A stretch of 64,000 bases of DNA from positions 48,496 to 112,495 of the forward strand of contig NZ_LWHQ01000008.1 of the NCBI RefSeq assembly GCF_001653715.1, given 5' to 3'. The translations under genes were made by a program, and so were the position numbers. This DNA comes from Methylobacterium platani (GTDB taxonomy: Bacteria > Pseudomonadota > Alphaproteobacteria > Rhizobiales > Beijerinckiaceae). Shown one piece after another: positions 10,252-20,017 of this stretch; position 1 is the first letter of the stretch; every line of letters begins with the position of its first letter. The notes under the pieces are model-generated. The model was not told where the DNA came from and searched no databases. It saw nothing but the letters and a program-made list of their open reading frames with translations.

Positions 10252-10387
10252 TCGGGGAGAGGAGAGCATCGGCGCCGGAGCCTGTCCGTCGGATCTCCGA
10301 CCCGCCCGGATTGCACCGCAAGAACCGGGTTTCGGCCCTCGCCCGATCTCAGGCACGGTCCGGCCACCCGCAGCCGGATCGTCCGCC

Positions 10388-11692
10388 ATGCCCTCAACCC
10401 CCATGCCCTCAAACTCCCTGCCCCGCGCCTTCGGGCGGCTCGCCGCCGCCAATCTCGCGGCGCAATCCGCCGAGCAGATCGCGCTCGCCGCCATCCCGAT
10501 CGTGGCGGTGCTGGGCCTCGGCGCGCAGGAGGGCGAGGCCGGGCTGCTCCAGACCGCGCTCACCCTGCCCTTCCTGGTCGCGGCGATCCCGGCGGGGCTG
10601 CTCGCCGACCGGCTGCCGCGCCGCGGCCTGATGGCGGGCGCCGAGCTCCTGCGGGCCGCCGCCCTCGCGACGATCCTGGTCCTCGCCCTGCTGGGCCAGG
10701 CGAGCTGGCCGCTGCTGGCCGGCCTCGGCTTCCTGTCGGCCTGCGGCACGGTGGTGTTCAGCGTCGCGGGGCCCGCCCTGGTGCCGGCGCTCGTGCCGCC
10801 GGCCGCGCTCGGCACCGCCAATGCCCGTATCGAGCTCGCCCGCACCGCCGCCTTCGCGGGCGGGCCGGCGCTCGGCGGCGCGCTGGTCGGCTGGACCGGG
10901 GCGGCACCGGCCTTCGCGGTGGCGGTGGCGCTCTCTCTGGCGGCGGCGCTCGCGCTCGTCGGAATCGCCGAACCCCGGCGCCCGGCACCGCCCCGCCGCC
11001 ATCCCTGGCGCGAGATCCGCGAGGGCGCCGCCTTCGCGGTCCGTCATCCGCTGCTGCGGCCGGTGCTCGCGACCCAGGTGGTGTTCAACACCGCGTTCTT
11101 CCTGCTGCTCGCGGCCTTCGTCCCCTACGCCGCGCGCCACCTGCGCCTCGACGCCGCCGGCATCGGCGTGGTGCTGGGCCTCTACGGGCTCGGCATGATG
11201 GCCGGCGCCCTCCTCAGCCCGGCGATCCTGCGGCACCTGCGCTTCGGCCGGGTCGTCGGCATCGGGCCGCTCGCGGGTCTGGCGGCTTCCGCCGTCGTGG
11301 CGCTGACGATCGTCGTGCCGAGCCCGGCCCTCGCCGGGGCCGGGCTGTTCCTCCTCGGCGCCGGCCCGATCCTGTGGGTGATCAGCACCACGACCCTGCG
11401 CCAGGCGGTGACGCCGGCGGCGATGCTCGGGCGCGTCTCGGGCCTCAGCGTGATGAGCCAGGGGGCGCGGCCCCTCGGCGCGGCCCTGGCGGCCCTGGTC
11501 GGCGGGCTGTCGGGCGCCGAGGCCTGCCTGGTCCTGGCGGTCGTCGTCTTCGCGCTCCAGGCGCTCCTGATCTGGACCTCGCCGGCGGTGCGGCTCGCGC
11601 ACCTGCCGGCCGGGCCGCCTCACCACTCGGACGAGTCGTCCCCGTCCTCCCTCAAGCCGTCGAGCACGTCGAGGCAGCCCTGCAGGATGTAG
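10388..11692 (+). CDS. MFS transporter (EntS-like exporter)
   Basis: Major-facilitator inner-membrane transporter of about 434 residues with 10-12 hydrophobic helices and the loop-2/3 motif [15 protein letters not shown]. It resembles the EntS/MFS_3 drug or siderophore exporters; the substrate is unknown. Start could be ATG 10388 or 10403. The reading frame runs 73 bases into the 3' end of the convergent ruvX gene, and its last 25 or so residues (hydrophilic, Ser/Pro-rich) are encoded antisense to ruvX, so they are probably dispensable. Confidence 0.85.
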   Translation: MPSTPMPSNSLPRAFGRLAAANLAAQSAEQIALAAIPIVAVLGLGAQEGEAGLLQTALTLPFLVAAIPAGLLADRLPRRGLMAGAELLRAAALATILVLALLGQASWPLLAGLGFLSACGTVVFSVAGPALVPALVPPAALGTANARIELARTAAFAGGPALGGALVGWTGAAPAFAVAVALSLAAALALVGIAEPRRPAPPRRHPWREIREGAAFAVRHPLLRPVLATQVVFNTAFFLLLAAFVPYAARHLRLDAAGIGVVLGLYGLGMMAGALLSPAILRHLRFGRVVGIGPLAGLAASAVVALTIVVPSPALAGAGLFLLGAGPILWVISTTTLRQAVTPAAMLGRVSGLSVMSQGARPLGAALAALVGGLSGAEACLVLAVVVFALQALLIWTSPAVRLAHLPAGPPHHSDESSPSSLKPSSTSRQPCRM

Positions 11693-12114
11693 GCGGCGGC
11701 GAGCTTGTCGACGAGTTCGCCGCGCCGGGCTCGGGAGGCGTCGGCCTCGAGCAGCGTGCGGGTGACGGCGGCGGTCGACAGCCGCTCGTCCCAGAACAGG
11801 ACCGGCAGGGGCAGGATCGGCTTGAGGTTACGCACGAAGGCCCGGGTCGACTGGACCCGCGGCCCCTCGCTGCCGTCCATGTTGAGCGGCAGCCCGATCA
11901 CCAGCCCGCCGACGGCGTGCTTCACGGCGACGGCCGACAGGGCCGCGGCGTCGGGCGTGAACTTCACCCGCCGGATCGTCTCGAGCGGCGAGGCGATCCG
12001 GCGCTGCACGTCCGAGAGGGCGAGGCCGATGGTCTTGGTGCCGAGGTCGAGCCCGAGCAGGCGGGCGCCGCCGCGCGACTCGGCCGCGAAGGCTTCGATC
12101 GCCTCCCGGTTCAC
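11620..12114 (-). CDS. ruvX: Holliday junction resolvase-like RuvX/YqgF
   Basis: 164-residue YqgF-family RNase H-fold nuclease implicated in pre-16S rRNA maturation or recombination. [17 protein letters not shown] near the N-terminus provides the first catalytic Asp, [15 protein letters not shown] is the central signature, and [11 protein letters not shown] and [14 protein letters not shown] complete the site. Length is normal. It overlaps the tail of the convergent MFS gene. Confidence 0.93.
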   Translation of the reverse strand: MNREAIEAFAAESRGGARLLGLDLGTKTIGLALSDVQRRIASPLETIRRVKFTPDAAALSAVAVKHAVGGLVIGLPLNMDGSEGPRVQSTRAFVRNLKPILPLPVLFWDERLSTAAVTRTLLEADASRARRGELVDKLAAAYILQGCLDVLDGLREDGDDSSEW

Positions 12115-12224
12115 GGCCGGCCTCCGCGCGTTAGGTAGGCCTTGCCGGCCCCGCCCTGCCGCGGCGTCCGGGCGGTCGGCCGCCGAGTTCCACCCTGCAC
12201 GCTCACTCGCCCGGAGATCGTCCG

Positions 12225-12926
12225 ATGCGCATCACCTGGTTCGGCCATTCCGCCTTCCGCCTCGATTTCGGGTCCGCTCACGTGTTGATCGATCCGTTCT
12301 TCAGCGGCAACCCGGCCTTCGACGGCGACCGCACGGCGGCGACCGCGGGCGCCACCCATATCCTGGTCACCCACGGCCACGGCGACCATGTCGGCGACAC
12401 CGTCGAGATCGCCGCCGAGACCGGGGCCAAGGTCGTCACCAACTACGACCTGTGCATGTGGCTGGCCTCGAAGGGCGTGACGCAGTTCGAGCCGATGAAC
12501 ACCGGCGGCACCGTCGACGTCGGCGGCTTCCGGGTCAGCCTGGTGCGGGCCGACCACTCCGCCGGCATGAGCGAGGCCGGGGTGACGGTGCCGCTGGGGC
12601 TGCCCAACGGCGTGATCGTGCGCGCCGAGGGCGAGCCGACGGTCTACCACATGGGCGACACCGACATCTTCGGCGACATGGCGCTGATCCAGGAGATCTA
12701 CCGCCCCGACGTGCTGATGGTGCCGATCGGCGACCGGTTCACCATGGGGGCCGAGACTGCGGCGCTCGCGGTCAAGCGCTTCTTCCGGCCGAAGGCGGTG
12801 ATCCCCTGCCATTACGGCTCCTTCCCGATCGTCGATCCGAGCGCCGACCGCTTTGTCGCCGCCCTCGACGGCAGCGGCGTGCAGGTGATCGTGCCGCACA
12901 AGGGCACCGCCGTCACGGTGCAGTAG
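12225..12926 (+). CDS. UPF0173 metal-dependent hydrolase (metallo-beta-lactamase fold)
   Basis: 233-residue cytosolic hydrolase of the UPF0173/YtkL group. It starts [15 protein letters not shown]; the metal-binding [10 protein letters not shown] motif is near residue 47, and H (DHSAGM), D ([10 protein letters not shown]) and H (PCHYGSFP) ligands follow. The fold and metal site are clear but the physiological substrate is unknown. It is followed by a GC-rich hairpin. Confidence 0.9.
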   Translation: MRITWFGHSAFRLDFGSAHVLIDPFFSGNPAFDGDRTAATAGATHILVTHGHGDHVGDTVEIAAETGAKVVTNYDLCMWLASKGVTQFEPMNTGGTVDVGGFRVSLVRADHSAGMSEAGVTVPLGLPNGVIVRAEGEPTVYHMGDTDIFGDMALIQEIYRPDVLMVPIGDRFTMGAETAALAVKRFFRPKAVIPCHYGSFPIVDPSADRFVAALDGSGVQVIVPHKGTAVTVQ

Positions 12927-12934
12927 GCCCTCCC

Positions 12935-12956
12935 GGCCGCCCTCCCGGGGGCGGCC
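12935..12956 (+). terminator. GC-rich hairpin after the UPF0173 gene
   Basis: GGCCGCCC pairs with GGGCGGCC around a six-base loop, nine bases after the stop codon. No T-run follows, so it may act as a Rho-assisted or weak terminator. Confidence 0.4.
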
Positions 12957-13027
12957 GTCCCGGGCGGGCGGGCGTGGACCGGTTAAGGTTAACGAAAGGT
13001 TGACGTGGCGGGCCGGAGCCGGCGGGA

Positions 13028-13043
13028 TTAACAAACCGTTAAC
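13028..13043 (+). promoter_or_regulatory. Consensus CtrA-type binding site
   Basis: TTAACAAACCGTTAAC fits the full alphaproteobacterial CtrA consensus TTAA-N7-TTAAC. It lies 29 bases before the GTG of the small gene at 13072. A further TTAAGGTTAAC lies at 12,983. The match is seen directly; control by CtrA is inference. Confidence 0.6.
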
Positions 13044-13071
13044 CTGCCGTCCCCCGTCAACGAGGTCGCCC

Positions 13072-13512
13072 GTGGCTGCCGACATCCTTCCCTTCGCCGC
13101 CTCACGACAGGCGCCGGACCCGGACCCGCGGCAGCAGGGCCGGATGACCCTCGACCTCGACGGCGCGGTGAGCCCCTTGCGGGGCAAGCTGCCGGCCACG
13201 GCCGGGAGCTTCGCCCCGGCCGAGGCGGCCCCGCCCCTGCGGCGGGTGCCGGCCGAGGCGATCCTCGTCATCGGCCGCCGGATCCGCCAGGCGGCAACCT
13301 TGCAGGCTGCAACCTTGCCCGCCGCGACCTTGCCGGCCCGGCCGCGAATGCCGCGCAAGCACAAGCTGATGCTGCTGACCGCCGCCGCGGTGCTCTATAC
13401 CGGCAGCATGGAGGCGCGCCGGCACTTCAAGCCGCGGGCGGTGCTGATCGAGGTGCCGCAGACCCGCTCCAACGCCATCGTGGCGCTGCCGGTGCGGATC
13501 CCGGCGGCCTGA
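13072..13512 (+). CDS. Hypothetical protein behind a CtrA-type site
   Basis: 146-residue protein I do not recognise, starting at GTG (VAADILPFAASRQ). The middle has a short repeat (QAATLQAATLPAATLPA). Then comes a basic stretch RKHK followed by one hydrophobic segment LMLLTAAAVLYTG, which may be a single membrane span near residue 107. The C-terminus is ALPVRIPAA. Third codon positions are G/C-rich. It stands alone between the UPF0173 gene and gatC. The upstream CtrA-like site suggests cell-cycle control. Alternatively the true start is an internal ATG at 13,144. Confidence 0.6.
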   Translation: MAADILPFAASRQAPDPDPRQQGRMTLDLDGAVSPLRGKLPATAGSFAPAEAAPPLRRVPAEAILVIGRRIRQAATLQAATLPAATLPARPRMPRKHKLMLLTAAAVLYTGSMEARRHFKPRAVLIEVPQTRSNAIVALPVRIPAA

Positions 13513-13626
13513 GGTCCCGGGCGCCCGTTGCGGCAGCGCGAAAGCCGGTGCTATAGCGCCCCGCGGCCGTCCACCGGCCGCCGGGCCGCGCGAGCCCGGT
13601 CCCTCGCTAGTCCGAACGGAGTGCCC

Positions 13627-13914
13627 ATGTCGGTCGACGCCAAGACGGTCCGGCGCATCGCGCACCTGGCGCGGATCGCGGTCACCGACGACGAGGTGGC
13701 GCCGCTCCAGGGCGAGCTCAACGCCATCCTGTCCTTCGTCGAGCAGCTCGACGCGGTCGACGTCTCCGGCATCGAGCCGATGACCTCGGTGACCCCGATG
13801 GCGATGAAGAGCCGCGAGGACGTGATCACCGACGGCGGGCACGCCCGCGAGATCGTGTTCAACGCGCCGCTGACCGAGGACAACTATTTCGTGGTGCCGA
13901 AGGTCGTCGAGTAA
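13627..13914 (+). CDS. gatC: Asp/Glu-tRNA amidotransferase subunit C
   Basis: 95-residue GatC, the small subunit that stabilises GatA on GatB in the GatCAB complex that amidates Glu-tRNA(Gln) and Asp-tRNA(Asn). It shows [41 protein letters not shown] and the C-terminal [17 protein letters not shown]. The gene is 66 bases upstream of gatA on the same strand. Confidence 0.96.
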   Translation: MSVDAKTVRRIAHLARIAVTDDEVAPLQGELNAILSFVEQLDAVDVSGIEPMTSVTPMAMKSREDVITDGGHAREIVFNAPLTEDNYFVVPKVVE

Positions 13915-13980
13915 TCGACGGGACGACCGACGAACGCGCACCCATGGCGGCCCTTCGGGCCCCGACAGGACGAGACGACC

Positions 13981-15489
13981 GTGAGCACCAAGCCGGCAGA
14001 GCTGACCGACCTTACCCTGGCGCAGGCCCGCGACGGCCTGCGGGCGAAGGAGTTCTCCGCCCGCGAGCTCGCCCAGGCCCATATCGACGCGATCGAGAAG
14101 GCGCGGGCGCTCAACGCCTACCTGCTCGAGACGCCCGACCGGGCGCTCGCGATGGCCGACGTCGCCGACCAGAAGCTCGCCGCCGGCGAGGCCCGGCCGC
14201 TCGAGGGCCTGCCGCTCGGCATCAAGGACCTGTTCTGCACCCACGGCGTCACCACGACGGCCGCCTCGAAGATCCTCGAGGGCTTCCAGCCGCACTACGA
14301 ATCGACCGTCACCCACAACCTGTGGCGCGACGGCGCGGTGATGCTGGGCAAGCTCAACCTCGACGAGTTCGCCATGGGCTCGTCCAACGAGACCAGCGCC
14401 TACGGCCCGGTGGTCTCGCCCTGGCGGCGCAAGGGGCCCGACGGCGCCCTGTCCGACACCAGGCTGGTGCCCGGCGGCTCGTCGGGGGGCTCGGCCGCCG
14501 CGGTCGCGGCCCGCCTGTGCCTGGGCGCCACCGCCACCGATACCGGCGGCTCGATCCGCCAGCCGGCGGCCTTCACCGGCACGGTCGGCATCAAGCCGAC
14601 CTACGGCCGCTGCTCGCGCTGGGGCACCGTCGCCTTCGCCTCCTCCCTCGACCAGGCCGGGCCGATCGCCCGCACGGTGCGCGACACCGCGATCCTGCTG
14701 ACCTCGATGTCTGGCCACGACGCCAAGGACACCACCTCGGTCGATCTGCCGGTGCCCGATTTCGAGGCGGCGGTGAACCGCGGCGTGAAGGGCCTGACCA
14801 TCGGGATCCCGAAGGAGTACCGGGTCGAGGGCATGCCGGCCGAGATCGAGCGGCTGTGGCAGCAGGGCGCCGACTGGCTGCGCGAGGCCGGCGCCAAGGT
14901 CGTCGAGGTCTCGCTGCCGCACACGCGATACGCGCTGCCGGCCTACTACATCGTGGCGCCGGCCGAGGCCTCCTCGAACCTCGCCCGCTACGACGGCGTC
15001 CGCTACGGGCTTCGCGTGCCGGGGAAGGACATCGTCGGGATGTACGAGGGCACCCGCGCCGCCGGCTTCGGCCGCGAGGTCAAGCGCCGGATCATGATCG
15101 GCACCTACGTGCTCTCGGCCGGCTACTACGACGCCTACTACGTCCGGGCGCAGAAGATCCGCACGCTGATCAAGCGCGACTTCGAGCAGGTCTACGCCTC
15201 GGGCGTCGACGCGATCCTGACGCCAACGACCCCGTCCGCCGCCTTCGGCTTCGGCGAGAAGGCGAAGGCCGACCCGGTCGAGATGTATCTCCTCGACGTG
15301 TTCACCGTGACGGTGAACATGGCGGGCCTTCCCGGCATCGCGGTCCCGGCGGGCCTCGACGGACAGGGCCTGCCGCTCGGCCTGCAGCTGATCGGCCGTC
15401 CCTTCGACGAGGAGACGCTGTTCGCCGCCGGCCAGGTCATCGAGGAGGCGGCCGGCCGCATCGCCCTGCCGCAGGCGTGGTGGGCGTGA
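13981..15489 (+). CDS. gatA: Asp/Glu-tRNA amidotransferase subunit A
   Basis: 502-residue amidase-signature enzyme that releases ammonia from glutamine for GatB. The Ser-cisSer-Lys triad is visible: Lys in [11 protein letters not shown], Ser in [13 protein letters not shown] and the nucleophile in [11 protein letters not shown]. Start is GTG 13981. Length is standard. The stop overlaps the GTG start of the next small membrane-protein gene (GTGA), indicating coupled translation. Confidence 0.96.
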   Translation: MSTKPAELTDLTLAQARDGLRAKEFSARELAQAHIDAIEKARALNAYLLETPDRALAMADVADQKLAAGEARPLEGLPLGIKDLFCTHGVTTTAASKILEGFQPHYESTVTHNLWRDGAVMLGKLNLDEFAMGSSNETSAYGPVVSPWRRKGPDGALSDTRLVPGGSSGGSAAAVAARLCLGATATDTGGSIRQPAAFTGTVGIKPTYGRCSRWGTVAFASSLDQAGPIARTVRDTAILLTSMSGHDAKDTTSVDLPVPDFEAAVNRGVKGLTIGIPKEYRVEGMPAEIERLWQQGADWLREAGAKVVEVSLPHTRYALPAYYIVAPAEASSNLARYDGVRYGLRVPGKDIVGMYEGTRAAGFGREVKRRIMIGTYVLSAGYYDAYYVRAQKIRTLIKRDFEQVYASGVDAILTPTTPSAAFGFGEKAKADPVEMYLLDVFTVTVNMAGLPGIAVPAGLDGQGLPLGLQLIGRPFDEETLFAAGQVIEEAAGRIALPQAWWA

Positions 15490-15794
15490 ACCACCCGACC
15501 GTCCCCTACTACCCGCCCGAAGTCTGGATCATGGCGGCGTTCGATCCCGTCCTGATCGGGCTCGCGCTCTATCTCGGCTGGAAGGCGGACCAGTTCGGCA
15601 AGGTGGTGCTCGTCGCGATCATCGCCCTCGTCGGCTCGGTGCTGGTCTCCTGGGTGGTGACCGGAATCGGGGTGCCGTGGCCGGCGCCGATCGGGCGGGA
15701 GTTGCCCACCTTCTTCCCGGTGCGGACGGGGGCGGCGCTCGTCTACGCGATCGTCGGCTACTCCGCCCGCCGGGTGATCGCGCCGCGCGCTTGA
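15486..15794 (+). CDS. Small membrane protein between gatA and gatB
   Basis: 102-residue protein with about three hydrophobic segments: [36 protein letters not shown] and [16 protein letters not shown]. The GTG at 15486 overlaps the gatA stop as GTGA. No family is recognised. It separates gatA from gatB, which otherwise follow the usual CAB order, so it is likely co-expressed with them. A role linked to tRNA amidation is not implied by the sequence. Confidence 0.75.
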   Translation: MNHPTVPYYPPEVWIMAAFDPVLIGLALYLGWKADQFGKVVLVAIIALVGSVLVSWVVTGIGVPWPAPIGRELPTFFPVRTGAALVYAIVGYSARRVIAPRA

Positions 15795-15834
15795 CGCCCG
15801 AGCGCCGCCCTTCCTACTAGGCAGGACACCGTCA

Positions 15835-15852
15835 CCTCTCCCACGGGAGAGG
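15835..15852 (+). repeat. Perfect 7-bp hairpin in the gatB leader
   Basis: CCTCTCC pairs exactly with GGAGAGG across a four-base CACG loop, 31 bases before the gatB ATG. It may be part of a dispersed GGGAGAGG-type intergenic palindrome or could affect gatB translation. Its function is unknown. Confidence 0.45.
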
Positions 15853-15882
15853 CGAGATTCGTGCGAGAGACAGAAGACCGCC

Positions 15883-17355
15883 ATGACCGCTCCCGTGAAC
15901 CCCAAGAAGCTGATCAAGGGCGCGCTGGGCGACTGGGAGGTGGTGATCGGCATGGAGATCCATGCCCAGGTCACCAGCCGCTCGAAGCTGTTTTCCGGCG
16001 CGCCGACCGCCTTCGGGGCCGAGCCGAACGACAACGTCTCGCTGGTCGACGCCGCGATGCCCGGCATGCTGCCGGTGATCAACCGCGAATGCGTCGCGCA
16101 AGCCGTGCGCACCGGCCTCGGCCTCAAGGCGCAGATCAACCACCGCTCGGTGTTCGACCGGAAGAACTACTTCTACCCGGACCTGCCCCAGGGCTACCAG
16201 ATCAGCCAGTACAAGAGCCCGATCGTCGGCGAGGGCGAGGTGCTGGTCGACCTGCCCGACGGCGAGAGCATCACGGTCGGGATCGAGCGCCTGCACCTCG
16301 AGCAGGATGCCGGCAAGTCGCTGCACGACCAGTCCCCGACGATGAGCTTCGTCGACCTCAACCGGTCGGGCGTGGCGCTGATGGAGATCGTCTCGAAGCC
16401 GGACCTGCGCTCGTCGGAGGAGGCAAAGGCCTACGTGACGAAGCTGCGCACCATCCTGCGCTACCTCGGCACCTGCGACGGCGACATGGAGAAGGGCAAT
16501 CTCCGCGCCGACGTGAACGTCTCGGTGCGCAAGGTCGGCGCGCCCTTCGGCACCCGCTGCGAGATCAAGAACGTCAACTCGATCCGTTTCATCGGCCAGG
16601 CGATCGAGGTCGAGGCCCGGCGCCAGATCGCGATCATCGAGGATGGCGGCACGATCGACCAGGAAACCCGCCTGTTCGATCCGAACAAGGGCGAAACCCG
16701 CTCGATGCGCTCGAAGGAAGAGGCGCACGACTACCGCTACTTCCCCGATCCGGACCTGCTGCCGCTGGAATTCGACCAGGCCTTCGTCGACGGCCTCGCG
16801 GCCGGCCTGCCGGAGCTCCCCGACGCCAAGAAGGCCCGCTTCATCGAATCGTACGGCCTGTCGCCCTACGACGCGACGGTGCTGGTGGCCGAGCGTACTT
16901 CTGCCGACTACTTCGAGGCCGTGGCCAAGGGCCGCGACGGCAAGAGCGCGGCGAACTGGGTCATCAACGAGCTGTTCGGCCGCCTGAACAAGGAGGGCCG
17001 ATCGATCGAGGACAGCCCGGTCTCGGCGGACCAGCTCGGCGCGATCGTCGATCTCATCGGCGACGACACCATCTCGGGCAAGATCGCCAAGGACGTGTTC
17101 GAGATCGTCTGGAGCGAGGGCGGCGAGCCGCGCCAGATCGTCGAGAGCCGCGGCCTGCGCCAGGTGACCGATACCGGCGCGATCGAGGCGGCGATCGACC
17201 AGATCATCGCGGCCAATCCCGACAAGGTCGAGCAAGCGAAGGCGAAGCCGACCCTGCTCGGCTGGTTCGTCGGCCAGACCATGAAGGCCACCGGCGGCAA
17301 GGCCAATCCGGCGGCGGTGAACGCCCTCCTGAAGGCGAAGCTCGGCATCGAGTGA
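15883..17355 (+). CDS. gatB: Asp/Glu-tRNA amidotransferase subunit B
   Basis: 490-residue GatB, which phosphorylates the tRNA-bound Glu/Asp and transfers ammonia. N-terminal [17 protein letters not shown], the [19 protein letters not shown] region, [11 protein letters not shown] and the [11 protein letters not shown] motif are present. The C-terminal YqeY-like tRNA-binding tail ends [11 protein letters not shown]. Length and motifs are complete. Confidence 0.97.
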   Translation: MTAPVNPKKLIKGALGDWEVVIGMEIHAQVTSRSKLFSGAPTAFGAEPNDNVSLVDAAMPGMLPVINRECVAQAVRTGLGLKAQINHRSVFDRKNYFYPDLPQGYQISQYKSPIVGEGEVLVDLPDGESITVGIERLHLEQDAGKSLHDQSPTMSFVDLNRSGVALMEIVSKPDLRSSEEAKAYVTKLRTILRYLGTCDGDMEKGNLRADVNVSVRKVGAPFGTRCEIKNVNSIRFIGQAIEVEARRQIAIIEDGGTIDQETRLFDPNKGETRSMRSKEEAHDYRYFPDPDLLPLEFDQAFVDGLAAGLPELPDAKKARFIESYGLSPYDATVLVAERTSADYFEAVAKGRDGKSAANWVINELFGRLNKEGRSIEDSPVSADQLGAIVDLIGDDTISGKIAKDVFEIVWSEGGEPRQIVESRGLRQVTDTGAIEAAIDQIIAANPDKVEQAKAKPTLLGWFVGQTMKATGGKANPAAVNALLKAKLGIE

Positions 17356-17379
17356 GGCCAACCGCCCCTGCCGCGTGAC

Positions 17380-17404
17380 ACGGGCGGGACCACGTCCCGC
17401 CCGT
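17380..17404 (+). terminator. Hairpin between gatB and the convergent gene
   Basis: ACGGGCGGGAC pairs with its perfect complement across a CAC loop, 25 bases after the gatB stop. It lies between two convergent genes, so it could serve both strands. A T-run is lacking, as is common at this G+C. Confidence 0.55.
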
Positions 17405-17417
17405 CGTCCCGGTGGCG

Positions 17418-17870
17418 CTACGGCTCCTCGGCCGGGGCGGCCGGCGGCGTCTCGCTGTCGGGCCGGGGCTCGGCAGTGGCGACCGCCTTGGTGGCGAGCA
17501 GCGGCTCGAGGCGGCGCGCCAGCTCCTGGCCGAGATGGCGGGCATAGGGACCGGTGAAGTAGCGCCCGCCGGCGCCGCGCCCCTCCAGGTGGTCGCGCGC
17601 CTTGGTCATCGCGTCGACCTCCGGCCGGCACAGGAAGCCGATCACGCCGGCCGCCTCGTACCAGCGCCCGGCGCGGGCATGCGCGAGCGCCGCCGGGTTG
17701 TTGCCGATCGTCTCGGCGAAGCAATCCGTCGCCGCCTGTTCGAGGGGGGCGAGCATCGCGCGCCGATGCTCGGCGCGGGGCCCTTGCGCGGCCGCGGCCG
17801 GGTGGGCCGCAGCGGCCAGTTCCATCGCCGCGAGGGTACCAATCGCGCCGTACAGCAGAGCTCTCATCAT
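17418..17870 (-). CDS. Exported hypothetical protein
   Basis: 150-residue protein with a clear signal peptide: MMRALLYGAIGTLAAMELAA then AHPAAAAQ as the probable cleavage site. The mature part has two cysteines (TDCFAETIG and GFLCRPEVD) that could form a periplasmic disulfide, and a proline/alanine-rich end. I do not recognise a family. It is convergent with gatB. Confidence 0.7.
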   Translation of the reverse strand: MMRALLYGAIGTLAAMELAAAAHPAAAAQGPRAEHRRAMLAPLEQAATDCFAETIGNNPAALAHARAGRWYEAAGVIGFLCRPEVDAMTKARDHLEGRGAGGRYFTGPYARHLGQELARRLEPLLATKAVATAEPRPDSETPPAAPAEEP

Positions 17871-18071
17871 CCGGGCCTCGGCCGAATCAACCGCCTGTAT
17901 CCCGGCAAGCCTCGTGCCGATCAAGGGCGGATCTTGGGCGAAATCCGGCGCAAAAGCAGATTCCCGACCGCCGTGTGCTGCAAACCCCAAGCTGAGCGGC
18001 AGAGTTTGCCTGGAGCCGCGGCGCTCGACCGCGAGCCGCGGCGATCGGCCGTCAGCCGCGGCGCTTGGCCG

Positions 18072-18461
18072 TCAGCCGCGGCGCTCGGCGTTCCAGCGGC
18101 CCTTGCAGCTGGTCGAGCCGGAGGTGGTCCAGGTTCCGTTGCCGCCGCCCTCGGCGGCGAGGCGGCCGACCACCTGGGCCGCGGCGTCGCCCCGGCTGAT
18201 CGTCGCCCGCACGGCGCCGCTCGGCTGCACCCTCCCGGACACGGTGAAGTCGCTGCCGCCGGCGTAGCGGGCCTGGCCGTTCTGGATGATGACGCCGTAG
18301 CGGTAGGCGCGGTCGCAGGATCCGCTCTCGGTGATGACCTCGACGCTCCAGGTGCCGTCGAAGCGGGTCGGCGCCTTGGCGCTGCCCTTGGCGGCGAGAG
18401 CGGGCGCTACCGCGCCGGCCAGAAAAGCTCCCGCCGCGAGGGCGGACACGATCATCCTCAT
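18072..18461 (-). CDS. Exported hypothetical protein with two cysteines
   Basis: 129-residue protein with signal peptide MRMIVSALAAGAFLAGAVAPALAA. The mature part begins KGSAKAPTRFDGTWSVEVITE and has a cysteine in GSCDRAYRYGV and another in SGSTSCKGRW, likely a disulfide. The pattern of small beta-rich exported proteins with 'DGTWSV...' and a C-terminal 'C.G.W' is frequent in methylobacteria and bradyrhizobia, but no function is known to me. Confidence 0.75.
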   Translation of the reverse strand: MRMIVSALAAGAFLAGAVAPALAAKGSAKAPTRFDGTWSVEVITESGSCDRAYRYGVIIQNGQARYAGGSDFTVSGRVQPSGAVRATISRGDAAAQVVGRLAAEGGGNGTWTTSGSTSCKGRWNAERRG

Positions 18462-18550
18462 CAATCTCGGTTCCCGGTTCGGTCTGGCGACAAACTCGAC
18501 AGGACCGGGATGGTTTCCGCATTGCGGCGTTATCCCGGACGCATCCGGCC

Positions 18551-20017
18551 CTACCCGGCACCGCTCGGCGCGAGGTCCGCCGCCAGGGATGCCGCCCGCC
18601 GCAGGTCGTCGACGAAGCCCGCATAGGCTTCGTCCCGCGCCTCGTCGGGCAGGCGCAGCAGGTAGGACGGGTGGACGGTGACGAAGCCCCGGAACGGCTT
18701 GCCCCCGAAATCCGAGGGTCCGCGGGCGCGGGTGATCGGGACCTGGCGGCCGGAGAGCGCCAGAACCGCGGTGGCGCCGAGCGCCACCACGAGCCGCGGG
18801 GCCACGAAGGCGAGCTCGCGGTCGAGCCACCAGCGGTAATGCGCGACCTCGCCGGCGGTGGGCTTCTGGTGGATGCGCCGCTTGCCCCGCGCCTCGAACT
18901 TGAAGTGCTTGACCGCATTGGTCAGGTAGGCGTCACGGCGGGCGATGCCCGCCTCGCGCAGGGCTCGCGACAGGAGCTGGCCCGCCGGGCCGACGAAGGG
19001 CCGGCCCTGCAGGTCCTCCTGGTCGCCCGGCTGCTCGCCGACGAAGGCGATGGCGGCGCCCGGCCTTCCCTCGCCGAGCACCGCCTGCGTCGCCCCGGGC
19101 ACCAGGGGCTCGGAGGCGCGGATGATCGCATTCAGGGCTTCCAGCGAGGCGGGCTCCTGCGCTGCCATCGCGGCGAGCGCCCGGGCCGGCACGCGCTTGA
19201 CGGGCGCTTCCGGCGCGCGCTCGATCATCGCGCCGACCCGCTGGCCGGCCGCCCGCACGAGCCCCGGGATCGCCGCGGTCTCGGGCATGTTGTGCCAGTA
19301 CTTCTTCGGCATCTCGGCCCGCATCGCCGCGAGGTTGGTGCGCGCCGGGTTGAAGGTGCTCGCGTAATAGTCGGTCCAGCCGGCCTCGAAGGCGTCGTGC
19401 TCCGGCACGTCCTCGCGCCGGCCGGGCGGCCCGAAGGACAGGGTCCGACCGTCCCACTGCGCCGACCCGTCCGGGGTCAGGATCGACCAGTCGAAGGACG
19501 GGAAGCGGGCGGCGAAGAACGGCGCCGCCTCCGCCAGGATGTGGTGCTCGGGCTCGAACCAGGCGGCGAAACGCTCGCGACTGCCTTCTCCCGATCCGTC
19601 CCCCGCCCCGACCCAGCGAAAGCGCAGGAAGGCGTGCATCTTGTGCAGGTCGCGCCCCACCGCCTTGCGCATCAGGTGCAGGCGGTGGACCAGCGGGTCG
19701 CTGGCGACCTCGGCCAGGTGGCGCTCGCCCTGCGCCACGCGCCAGATCAACCGGTGGAGGAGGCCGTGGCGCTCCGGGTCGCGGTGCATCAGCACCGCCG
19801 GGACGAGGGTTGCCACCGCCCGCGGCAGGGCGAGGGCCGGAGCGGCGGGGCCGGCCGCGGGCTCATCCGGAAACAGCGACGGCGCGTCGCCCTCGGCCCA
19901 GGTCACCGCCTCCGGCGGGATCTCGTCCGCGACGAGGTGGCGGACCGCTGCCCGGAACCCGTCGAGGTCGGCGCCCGGCCGCAGGCGGATCGTGCGGCTT
20001 GCCATCGCACTTGCCAT
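18551..20017 (-). CDS. udgX: DUF4130-UdgX fusion: uracil-DNA-binding protein
   Basis: 488-residue two-domain protein. Residues about 1-270 match the DUF4130 (TIGR03915-type) DNA-metabolism domain. Residues about 300-488 are a family-4-like uracil-DNA glycosylase domain of the UdgX type: GEQPGDQEDLQGRPFVGPAG (327-346), TNAVKHFKF, the insertion KRRIHQ (379-384) and HPSYLLR (449-455). In UdgX the His of KRRIHQ attacks deoxyribose and leaves the protein covalently bound at uracil sites. The four iron-sulfur cysteines typical of family 4 are not obvious here. Its ATG overlaps the stop of the radical SAM gene (TGATG), so the two are made together. Alternative start 20005. Confidence 0.92.
   Translation of the reverse strand: MASAMASRTIRLRPGADLDGFRAAVRHLVADEIPPEAVTWAEGDAPSLFPDEPAAGPAAPALALPRAVATLVPAVLMHRDPERHGLLHRLIWRVAQGERHLAEVASDPLVHRLHLMRKAVGRDLHKMHAFLRFRWVGAGDGSGEGSRERFAAWFEPEHHILAEAAPFFAARFPSFDWSILTPDGSAQWDGRTLSFGPPGRREDVPEHDAFEAGWTDYYASTFNPARTNLAAMRAEMPKKYWHNMPETAAIPGLVRAAGQRVGAMIERAPEAPVKRVPARALAAMAAQEPASLEALNAIIRASEPLVPGATQAVLGEGRPGAAIAFVGEQPGDQEDLQGRPFVGPAGQLLSRALREAGIARRDAYLTNAVKHFKFEARGKRRIHQKPTAGEVAHYRWWLDRELAFVAPRLVVALGATAVLALSGRQVPITRARGPSDFGGKPFRGFVTVHPSYLLRLPDEARDEAYAGFVDDLRRAASLAADLAPSGAG

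Noticed and set aside
112..14922. Many long Arg/Ala/Gly-rich open frames opposite real genes
   Set aside because: At this G+C the antisense and shifted frames stay open by chance. They lack domains, and the sense frames encode known families.
13102..14922. 606-codon minus-strand frame antisense to gatC and gatA
   Set aside because: Low-complexity Arg/Gly/Ala composition and full overlap with two well-defined genes.
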